DNA from: Echinostoma caproni
Lineage: Eukaryota; Platyhelminthes; Trematoda; Plagiorchiida; Echinostomatidae
DNA: 64,000 nucleotides
Direction: 5' to 3'
NCBI GenBank assembly: GCA_900618425.1
Contig: UZAN01039369.1
Location: 253,328 to 317,327, forward strand
The notes below the pieces were generated by a model. It worked only from the letters and a program-made list of their open reading frames with translations, did not search any database and had not been told where the DNA came from. The position numbers and the translations under genes are program-made. Positions 22,601-32,957 of this stretch are shown in pieces. Numbering within the stretch: position 1 is the first letter of the stretch; every line of letters begins with the position of its first letter.

Positions 22601-25600
22601 AATACAATGACACTCTGGTTATAGCAGTGGTACATATCCAGATTGTAAACAACGATAAACGTAACATTATTGAAGAAACCATTGTAATACTTTCATTTTT
22701 AATTTACGCTTGCTTTTATTGAATACAGAATGATACAATTTTCAGGAGGAAGAAATTCACGGGCTGCCACAGAACTCATATTGGGAACCGTTGAGCAATG
22801 GTACTGAGATTTCAGTACACGTCCTCCGGGGTGCTAATTTGGTGACATTGTCACTGGGCTACCGGTGCCGAATCGCTGAATGTGAACGTTACAATACAAT
22901 GGTTATTTTTGATTTCATGAACTATTTTACTTAATGGAAGATGATTTTGAGTAACGGTTGTTATCACAATCATGATCAATGATTTTCTGTTCTTCTGATT
23001 TGGGTCGTTCGATTGCGTTTTATGCCCAAATATTTGCAGGTATGTTTCTACTAATGTTGTCGCAATATAGCGTACAGAGTAGAGTATGTTCCACGGTTGT
23101 TCAGCATGTCCATGCGCTCGCCAAATGAAAGTCAATTGTTCCGACGAATCGATTAATTTAAAAAGCAAAAATCAAGGGGAAGCCAGTATATCACAAACTG
23201 ACTCGTTTTCCAAATAGTTGGGAAATCACTGGTCACTTGACAAATAGTTTCTTTTGACTGAAGTACTAATGGTAACATTTTTCCGATGTTCACGCCTAAT
23301 AGTACACCCCCGGTTGAACATTATAACTTACATTAAAATAGTAATACTCTGTATCATCTGTAAGAATAAAAATAATATTGATGGAATTTTCTGTATACAA
23401 ATAAATGAAGTCCTTATTTATAATTCAAATTAACTGATCCTTTCCTTTTTGCAACACCTTGATGTATATTTATTATTATATATTATTATGTCACCCTTTG
23501 GTTAAGAGAATCGTTGAATTTGGAACCAGACGATTTGTTAGACAAAAATCGCGGGCCACTCTATTGCTCTTCATAAGTAGAGCTATTGATGGTTCAATGA
23601 AACTGAATGGCCTATTACGATAAGTGAGGCGAAAAGTACAAAGTGTGTCGGAACGTTTTGATCGATTAAAATATATTTGACAGAAATTTCAAAGTTCGCC
23701 CGGTTGAGAATACACACAGTGAACAGAAAGAAATTCAGACTCGTATGGTAGATGATACTGCTCTGGGACGACCACTTTGAGCCTCAGGGCTATAAAATGA
23801 TTGACAAAAGATTGTGTTGGGTCTTCAGTCTAAAAGAATGTAGTTCTAAACATATTGCAGCTAGTTTTACATTTGAACTAATTTTGTTTTTAACCACTAA
23901 TAGTTCACCTAGAGCAATTGGCTACAAACAATAACTACAGACCATTCACTAATGGCGTACGATTGTGTTCACCGGTTTGATTAGTGATGAAAGTGTATTG
24001 AACACCTTGAACGTATTACCTCGTCCGATAAATCGAACCTTGAGCACCAACGGGTTCCTGTTTCCACACACCACCAGGCTGCCCAATAGGACCAGGCTTT
24101 CGTCAGCCGAAGGTCCGGTTGTGAATTCCAGAAGAAAATTTACCTGATTCGGCTTCCGTGACCTAGGAGTATCCCACCCATTAGCTAATCCTACACCGTT
24201 TTAGAAAAAGAGATAGTTGTACCACAGTTTGTTTTGGAACACAATGTGAACTCATCCACGTGCTCAAATGTGATGATAGACACAGGATATCGACAGAATG
24301 AATATACAGCACCTGGGTTATACCCATGACAAGTTTTATAAATAATTTTTTATGATCTTTTTCTACTAAGGTTTTGTTATCGTGGAACTATAGCACCCGT
24401 CGTAATGATGAAGAATTTGTACATTTAAGTAAAATTCGACTGATAAAACCAAAGACATAAGTGGATACTATCAAATATATGTCGCATAAGACGTGGTCTA
24501 GTACCATATTTAATCCTGTGAATGAGGCCCAAAACGCCGCCAAATAAAACTAATTCGGGACAAATTGTTTGATAACAAAACCATAGCGACCCATCAAACC
24601 TATTGCTAAGAATATTTTAAGCGATGTAATTATCTTTGAAGACAAGATTTAGACAATTGACAGGGATTTGTGGATAGAAGTGCCTCTCTCGGGAACCCTG
24701 TATTTAAATAACTTTCTCGGGAAGTACCAGCAGCAGACATTGAAAGCAAGCAGTTTAGTGCATGGTGATTTATCAAATGGCCAACAAACCACATTTTATA
24801 TCACATCATAGAAAAAGCATAACAGAAAAAAATCAGAGCGGGATACTTGTAAACCGGATGTATCTGCGTTTGCTGTCAGAATTTCGCTTAGCCCGTGTAA
24901 CTCATTGGCTGTGGAATGCAATCAGGGGATTATTGTGGGACGGGTGGATGCTCGTAAGAGGCTGAGTGTTTTCAACAATTCGTTTGGTGAAATGGCTTAC
25001 ATTGGCCATGATAAATACAGCATAGAGGAGGACATTGTTTTTTCACACCCAGTAGGTGAGCAGATTGGTTGAGATGTGAAAAAAATATATTAGTGGTTTC
25101 AGTTGCACCGGTCAGATGGTGTTCTCGTACTCTTGTAGGTAAGCGTCTTCCCCTGCGGTTGATTTACTTTGCTCCAAAGAAACTCATATGCTGGTGGGCA
25201 TCAAAGGAAACCCGTCAGAAAGTGAATGCCACGCGTAATTGAGCCGTTTGAAATGTACTCTCCACATAATTCATCAGTATTCGTCTGACCCACGCAGCGA
25301 TTGTATCCTCTTGGAAAGGGAAAGAGATGTAATTTGATATTTTATACATCTAAAAGCCTCTTTTAAATAATGCTGTAATAAAATGCTTTTCACAAACGTT
25401 TTGAATCACCACTTTGCAGAAAAACATCACGAATGAAAGATATTTCCGCACCAATGGTTTCATCATTTGGTTTCATATTTTACCCCCTTATTATACAATC
25501 ATTGATATATATATATATTCCATTTACTGACCGGAAAGACTGAACTGGTGTTGCTGGCCGCTTCAGATCGATTTTCTACTGCTTGATCTCTTCCGTATGC

Positions 25601-26457
25601 ACTTTGAATTTGCACATGCTGCCAGTTTACACTTAACGATTGTCTCTACATTCTCACTGTCCTCAGATCAGAATTATTAAATAGTACTGGACGGAGTGGA
25701 ACAATGTTTTTCCGGAAAGCTTGCGCTCATTCGCAATTGGGGTTTGGTTTAGCAAAAAAAGGATTTATCTATCAGAATGGATTGAGTCGCACCTATTTGA
25801 AGTGCACGGTTAACCTAAGCTGCACAAAGAACGCACAAACTTTGTCGAATCTTAGAGATGCAAACGTTCCCACAACATAGCGCGTTGAAGTGGCTTGTGA
25901 AGTTGCTGAAACGCAGACAGCTATGAAGTAGCTTTGAATTGGCTGATACATCGGCTGATAAGTTGATCATGAGATATTGCCATGTCAGCGATGCTGGAAA
26001 TCATATCTTCATTTACCAGAATTTGATTTAGAGAAACGAATCATCACAATAATACGGAGCTTGATAAATTCAAACCGAGGATATTGTTATCGATTCTGAA
26101 GTGACTGTTGCCGTCTCGAACATCGATTTCGATCTTTTCCTTTAGGGCGAAAGCATATTGACAAATTGGTGGTGTATTGATGGATGGCCCACTGGATGGA
26201 GGTATGTTCTAGCTATTCATAGCCCTTCCGGAAATTAAAACTGTACGTGAGCTCAGTGCTATGGCGACGTTAGTTAGTCATCACTACAGCTACTACTGGA
26301 AAGGAATGGCTGTTAAGTTTTCTGAATGGACTATAGCAAAACATACGATTCCTATTAGAGAAGGAATATGACAGACAACCACTAGCCTTAATTATTGCTT
26401 GCTGGCCGGACTGTTAGATTTTCAGATCAATGTATTGAAACTAAGCACTGAACTAAG
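19637..26457. other. No gene supported; weak SINE trace and one simple repeat
   Basis: A box-B-like GGGTTCAAACC occurs on the minus strand near 20950-20940 and may mark a tRNA-derived SINE. A dinucleotide TA stretch lies at 25505-25518. Minus-strand frames at 20792-21070, 21922-22236 and 22851-23168 (92-105 codons) are within chance expectation and show no motif. I looked upstream of 26458 for the missing part of the second PLE and could not recognise it. Confidence 0.4.
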
Positions 26458-27060
26458 CAGTACCTCCATTTTCAAAAGCTTCATTCCACCCTCCCCTCCA
26501 TTCTTTACAAACGTGAACTCATCCCAACACTCATCCATGGAGCTAGATAAATGTGTCTGAGAAACTTCGATCTAAGCTGCAACACATCGAAAACATACAT
26601 TAAAAACCAATGTTTCTCTTGCGAAGTTTACCCAGAAGCTTACAGCTTGAGACCAAATCTCGGTTACATCGGTAAAAAAGATCGCATTCAAACTTAAACT
26701 ACCGTACAAGTGTACTGACTCTACTGGGATGCCACGTAAACGATGACATCCGGCATTTTTCGTTGTTTTCTCATTCTCAAATTACAACACAACCCGTAAA
26801 ACAACGCCACCGGTGAGAACTTGTCTTCCCATCTTCACCAAGTCATGCATCATCTATCATTTCGGAAGTGAGTGCGAAGTCACTGTTGTCGATAGAATGG
26901 AGCAATAATTACGTGACCGAGCGACCCAGAATATAACGAAAGGAGCTCAACCGGAGGTCAACGCAATTAATATTATGCAGTCAGAGCCGAACATAAATCG
27001 AATGCACAAAAACATTTTCGTCATCAATTCAAGGTCTAATGGTAGCCAACCGCTATCAGG
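26458..27060 (+). mobile_element. Second Penelope-like element, 3' part only, decayed
   Basis: Seen in plus frames: QYLHFQKLHSTLPSILYKREL (first 20 residues from 26458), with LIPTLIHGAR then a stop, matches the post-RT block of the Penelope/Poseidon-like PLE group. KIAFKLKLPYKCTDSTGM follows near 26675-26730. A GIY-YIG remnant is at about 26843-26930, where SCIIYHF and a spaced CxC-like pair are kept but the YIG core reads VTVVDR. The C-terminal FVINSRSNGSQPLSG is near 27018-27060. The wording differs from the PLE at 10-12 kb, so this is a separate lineage. Stops and frame changes occur throughout, and the 5' RT catalytic part was not found. Confidence 0.65.
26458..27060 (+). pseudogene. PLE C-terminal region with GIY-YIG endonuclease remnant
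   Basis: Role in the family: the GIY-YIG domain nicks DNA for target-primed reverse transcription. The catalytic Tyr-Ile-Gly segment is lost (VTVV), while the invariant-type Arg after it (DRMEQ) and the following LRDRATQNITKG, standing for the usual R..EH block, can still be followed. A TAA stop sits at 26900-26902. Coding capacity is gone. Confidence 0.6.
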
Positions 27061-29259
27061 TCGATCTCGATGAACCACTTAGAATCGTTGATTTCGACGG
27101 ATGACGATGGTCATTGCGAATTGCGGAGATGATTACACCATTCTACTAGCTCAAAGAACTGCATGGGTTCTTGTCTATACCCGGTACTCTTTTAGATTAT
27201 TTCTCCCTTCTCCTTACAATGACTCAGTGTACCCTGATATATAAATCCTTTTCTCTGCAGTGCGCACAATTAATGATACAGCAAAATACTTCCGTATATG
27301 TACTGTTTGAATTCGTAATTTTGTATTGCTTTTCAAATATCAAATTATGATTTTTGACGTGTCAGCTTTATGTACGTAGCGGACCACGGATCAGTTCAAA
27401 CTTCTTTGAAGCCGTGCTCACCCGTAACTCACCACCATTGCTCTGGAGGCCATCCATTAACGACTGTTATTCGACAGATAACCATATATACAATGATGTC
27501 ATAAACCCAGAGCAGAGTAACTGGCAGAGAAAGTGTATTGTACTGGTCATTCAACATAACCAGTCATTCTATAGGAAAAAATGTATTCGTAATTTAAGGT
27601 AGTCTATTGTACAGCTTTGTAGTAGGTGCCAACTGGCATGCCGCATCCTGGTCTGTTCAATTGGCATAACTTGTTCCCCGTTAACCAGTTAAATGACATC
27701 ATCTGCTCGCCGCCTGCAGTTTCGTGACTTAAACGCTTATTATATGTTTAAGGTGAACTACTCATTCGTTCATTTGATCTTGAAATGAAGCAACTCACTC
27801 GGATCAATATGGTTGGGTTGTTACCCCGTTCATCCTCACCATAACTCACAGTCGGCCAAATAGAGAACAATATACAATCCAGCGTTTATCAATTGGAATT
27901 GTTCACGGTTTACATTGTTTGTTTTGTTCGCTCTTCTTATGACCAAAGCAGATAATTTACTGCTTCTCAAGCGGGTCAATCGATGCATTAATTATCAAGA
28001 GACAACAGATTTAGTAGTTTATCATTAACATCATCATTATCATCATATTGCCTTCAACTGAGCGGAGGGGGCGAGGGCTCATTTTTATTTGTCTTTTATG
28101 AACAATTCTTCGGATATTCCACCTATTCATTGGATTCGATGACTTGGTTTATTGTGAAGCCGAGGGGGGGGGCTGAGCGAATTCAACTATTCACTGTGCA
28201 TGGCACTTAATTATCAGTACATCAGTTAAAAATATGTTATTCCATAAAAAAGTGGTATATCATTCAACTTTTCATTCCTTAACTGCAAAGAGAGCGGGAA
28301 TAAGTAAAACCAGTTCGCCAAAGGTTTATACGATGATGATGCGAAGTTATCGGATACACATACTATTTGTGATCAGAGATACACACCCCTGAGATGTAAA
28401 CTGATTCACTGTTCCATTCCCATCATCTTTCTTCTTTCGATACGAGCCTTTATTAAACACAATAGCGCAGGATCAGGAAACTGGCTGAAACAAACATATC
28501 TATCGTTTGATCAAACCCTAATATGTATTGCTTGTTATTTTTCCAATCAAATAATTACACCGTTTATATAAATGGCTTTCAAAGGTAAAAATAGGTTTAT
28601 TTTGTTTCTAAACACCTGGTAAATTGAAGCCAAATTGCAGTTAGGAGGGAACGTATCTATGGGATTTGATTGAGAATGAAATTCCGAAGGACTAACAACG
28701 ATAAACCAGTAACTCATGTAAATATCACCACTACTGATTACACTATGTTATTGACAAATAAGAATCAATAAATAACAGAATACCTAACGCCTTGGTTCTT
28801 TCCAAACCTCTCCCCATTCTAAAATAATCAGCAGTGCAAAAATAGATCCGCGCTGAAATGACCAAAATCATCTATTTCTCCTAAAACTATGTTTAAATTT
28901 CTCTCGCTCAGTTCTTAGCATGAATTAATTTATCTACTAAATACAATCTTTTAATTCTATTTTGATGATACCTCGAAGGATTTCCCCACCCCCATGTATA
29001 ACCTTGGTCTAGGACTTGCTAAATGAACTTTGTGATAGGTAGATGCCCAATCTAAGTGCCATTTTCACAAGACAACCACCAATATGGGGCCGGCAGGTAT
29101 CCAGCAGGTATCCACCTAATATCCACCCACACAACCTATTAGCTCTTGTATCACAATCAACATTGCATTTGACTGAATTGTAGAAGCAATCCAGTACTGT
29201 TGAGAAAATTAGCTTGTCTTAGCCAAGACGATCAAAAAACCAAAACACAAGGCGATGAT
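27061..29259. other. No gene seen
   Basis: AT-rich, with a run of 9 G at 28164-28172 and ATC-rich stretches near 28020-28050. A plus-strand frame of 82 codons at 27354-27602 has no motif. Confidence 0.45.
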
Positions 29260-29420
29260 GACAACGTTTTGACCCTCCTAGAAGGTCTTTCTCAAGTCGT
29301 TTTGGAATGCGGAGGGCTATTCATGATGTGACCTACCAATCCCGGTTCGTTATTTTGCTTCCCGTCAGACATTCATGAACACGAATCCATTGTGAACAGC
29401 ATTTGGCCCTATATATTCTT
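29220..29420 (-). mobile_element. Probable PLE terminal fragment
   Basis: Inferred from the hammerhead-like motif inside it and the surrounding wording (GTTGTCATCATCGCCTTG on the minus strand). No coding part is attached. It lies about 2.2 kb downstream of the second PLE remnant and on the other strand, so it is a separate insertion. Edges are approximate. Confidence 0.4.
29260..29298 (-). ncRNA. Hammerhead-like ribozyme motif of PLE type
   Basis: Seen on the minus strand: CTTGAGAAAG (29296-29287) stands for the CUGAUGAG box. It is followed by a GACC ... GGGTC stem (29287-29284 with 29275-29271) and AAAACGTTGTC (29270-29260). Known: hammerheads in PLE terminal repeats have a minimal stem III, typically GAAAC-GUU-GUC, with cleavage after GUC. 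The match of the 3' half is exact except GAAA to AAAA; the 5' box is clearly decayed. This wording is characteristic of PLE ends, so a PLE terminal fragment probably covers about 29220-29420. Self-cleavage of this copy is unlikely. Confidence 0.45.
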
Positions 29421-32400
29421 TTTTCCTGACTGTAGTGAACGAATGATCAAGAAGAAATTGTTCTGACTAGATTGCGTATTTTCACACCGCATACTTAGAA
29501 TCTAAGAAATCAAGTTTATGGCAGTGACTGATCATGGGGGTGTTGGTTGGTGTTTTAGCTTATTTGGGTTTGCGATGTGACATGTCACCTCATCGGTCAT
29601 TATTTTTCATCAAACTGTGATTTCTAGCATGTGATAAAATATTTCGCCATTCTTACCATCAACCAACTGCTGAGGTTACTGCGTTTTGTAAAATCAAAAC
29701 CGGTCATCGCTAACAAATCAGCTTACACGATAAGATGACACTTTTACTGACATAAAGAAAATGGTTAAACACTTAAAACCACTTGTCTTTCAAGCAGATT
29801 CTTCCGCTCTAGATGAGATTTGTTCCTCTTATTTCATTTCTTTGAAAATCAGCGGAAAGTTCCTTACAGATAATTTGTCTCTTCTACAGTTGCATAAAAA
29901 TATAGGAGAACTGGCAAGGTACAAATTCCACAATATCATTCAGCTGACTTATCTTTCCACTGTGTTTACATGGATTTTGGTGAAATCAACTCAGAACAGA
30001 TTCACCAACCCAGCAACGTTTGGAAACATCTGTTAATCCAAAAGAAATTTCCCATAATTTTTCTGTGTTTGGCTTTTGATTGCTTTCAGCAAGGCATTAT
30101 TCAGAATCAATGAAGTATCAGTGAGAACACCTTTTTAATTGCAGAAATAATTGTAAAATTTCAAACTGCAATTAAGTTCTAGAATGGAAACAATAGAACA
30201 AATTGTAGTATTTGTCCGTAGGACACTGTATGAACCAAGTATGTGGGAATGGAAAACTCCCTGGTCTAAGGACACATTTATGGGTGAGCCAAAATGAATG
30301 TTTCATAATATCTCACAAAGCAAATAGATATGAAAAGCCCACAAATAACGACTGTCAATTCATCTATAGAAATTCTATTTTATATATTGCAAAATGACCA
30401 GGTATGGATCTTGGTTTGTAATAATGAAGAGCATATTTCCGTAGACTTTGAACAACCGTCATGGAATGAAACTCTCAGACCCAACAGTCCATCAATCCGC
30501 GTATCTGACAAGCATAATTCTGTCTAAATTCGCTTTTTATATATTCAGTGTTCGCATTTGATTAAAATTCAATTAATTGACATCTCAGGGCTAAATGGAA
30601 CTTTCAAAATGATTTTTGTTTTATTTACCACTGTGAGGCAGTTGTCAAGCCTTCATTGTTTTCTCTAATTAAGCGTTTCGCTAGATACCCGACCATTGCT
30701 AGTTCTATGAGGATCGGGACAATTGGCGGAATTTCTCATACTTTCACAAACACAACATAGCGGCTAAACTCGGAGAGCGATTTGTGATTCGTTTTTGTAA
30801 CATGCGTTGAAATCGCACTAATTCTAATGTAAAATTTACACTGCAATTTTACAGTTTTCTACTGAATGTGCTCTTAATTCATTTACCTGGTTGTGAAACA
30901 CCATAAGTGGTAGCAGACATTTCATTATAATGAAAAACCCTTCTATTTTTGTTCGTAAATAGTTAACCTTTGTGAAACTTGAAGTATTTTGATGGGTTTA
31001 GCTTAAGAAGCAGAACCATTTATAACATATTGGCTCAAACAGTTAACGCTAGAACACGATATAGTATTTCTATAACTGTTTATATTTGAATAAAAAGTTG
31101 ATCTAGTTATCTATATATGATACCCGAGAACGGGAATACGTTACCACAATTTAAGAGATTATATTCTGATCGGGTGAGCCAAAGCAAATTGTGTTGACTC
31201 AATCCTGACCTGAAGGAAAAGATATGCGATAGCTAAACACCAGACGGGCTGGGAATGACTGATGCAATAGAAAGTACTGATAAATTAGAAGTAAATGTGT
31301 CATGTTTGAAAACAAAGTTTTAGGAATTTTTCACGGTGTTTGCATGTTTCACAATCCACGTAACCCAAACCATCATCGAATTTGAGAATTGATGCGATGA
31401 TTATAAGACATTCGATCGATAAAAGCTATAAAAAGGGAGTAATGTTATAGATATAGTATGCGGGTTGCTGAGGAATAATGTAACTATTCTCTTGCATGAG
31501 TGTTTTAACGTTAGACAGTGTGTGGGGTAGAAGTCTGGCGAAAATCACGGCGTTTTGAGAATTGATTCAATGCCCGAACAATTTTCTTCTGCCTTCAAAT
31601 ATGTATTGCGGTCTTCTTGAAAACTAGGTTTGAGTGAGTGTTCCCCAAATGTATTAAATTAGTTTCGGTGTTTTCCTACATAGCAAATTACGTGTAATTT
31701 TAGAGATTCTAAGCAATAAGTAGGTAGTGACTGGCATATACTTAATGATTATAGTGAACGGGCCGCAATCCGTTTTATTTAAGGAGAAACTAATAGTGAA
31801 CAAGGCGAGCGGAGCGTTATCTGTGAAATGAAGCACCGAATTCAAAACACTACTCACGGACTCCTTCTAAGCACAAGTGGGTGCAGTAACAAAGGGGGTC
31901 GGAAAAGCCCCGTGATACACCAAAGAAGCATATCAGTTGGTTTGATTGCAAGGAACTGAACTCTCTATACCAATCTGACATGGATAAAATATTTTCTCAA
32001 TTCGGATTGGTTGTATCACACCTAACCGGCCTAGTTTCATCATACCAATTTTGTTGAATGCCGAAATGGCTTCTCACCTGTCCGTACGGCTTAACTAGCT
32101 TCCGGAAATCGGCATCAGATGTCCGGGTGTGCCAGGCATCAGATGGTCGGTAACTGTTTGTATTCTGACAACTTGCATGCATTCACCATTTACATTTCAG
32201 TCACACTCGCATGATGTGAAAGAAAGTTGTGAACGAGTATCTGCTGTATCCGACTGCTTACACTGTGTAATTCTACCCGCACAGGAAATCAACTCAACAC
32301 ACCATAGTTCATCCAATCTTTTTAATGACATTAGTAATCAAAGATGTGATACTTCAATTAAAAACGTGTGTTGATGCTGTCTCAATAAAAAGAACGTGAA

Positions 32401-32465
32401 AGGCTGAGGTTAATCGTGACTGGCTTTAACCGGTACTATAAATTTTGATTGTGTAATCCTTTTAG
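29421..32465. other. No gene supported
   Basis: AT-rich sequence with short plus-strand frames (29761-30036, 30212-30527) lacking motifs. A good acceptor-like tract at 32190-32201 (TTTACATTTCAG) precedes a 57-codon open stretch that cannot be assigned. Confidence 0.4.
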
Positions 32466-32694
32466 AGATGTAAACGTGAGCAGCGTTAATTTCAAGGAAA
32501 ATAACTTTAAGCCCGAAACATTTCTGATTCCGTGCATTCTGTTTCCCGAGTTTACTGCTGGTAACACAGTTATCGATCCAGACAAACGTTTTATACCGGG
32601 ACGAGTGGTTAATGGGCAATTCATCGATGAAAATATCTCTCCAACACAAATTTGGGGCATAAATAAATATGATGTATTTTTGATCAATGTATAA
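32466..32694 (+). CDS. Candidate exon with paired F-x-x-G-x-x-V motifs
   Basis: Seen: a fair acceptor (AATCCTTTTAG, AG at 32464-32465) opens a plus-strand frame in phase 2 that runs to TAA at 32692-32694. The peptide contains FTAGNTVIDPDKRFIPGRVV, that is FTAGNTV and FIPGRVV a few residues apart, followed by NGQFI. This looks like two units of a short beta-type repeat and is less random than other frames here. I do not recognise the family with certainty. Possible donors before the stop (GTAACA at 32561, GTATAA at 32689) are weak. It is close to the 3' end of the minus-strand LINE but outside it, and on the other strand. Confidence 0.3.
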
Positions 32695-32780
32695 TTTTAT
32701 TTTCATTTAATAGATAAAAATAGTGAAGACCTTACAATATATATTTGCTATTCCAAGCTGATAAAACAACGCTTGCTGCT

Positions 32781-32801
32781 TTTGTATTGTATTGTATTGT
32801 A
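32781..32801 (+). repeat. (TTGTA)n tail of minus-strand LINE
   Basis: Four units of TTGTA on the plus strand, that is (TACAA)n at the 3' end of the LINE read on the minus strand. Many CR1/L2-group LINEs end in a short tandem repeat instead of poly(A), so this marks the 3' end of that element. Confidence 0.6.
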
Positions 32802-32957
32802 ATAACTTCTTCAAGCATGAAGCCTGCATTTCAGTTAAAAAATTTACAGTTTGGATCGAGGGATTAAATGAAAATAACAATGAAAAAAGAGATTTAAACC
32901 CTAAAACTGTTAGCAAACTCTGTTAAAACCTGATTTTTGGTTAACAAGAATACATGC

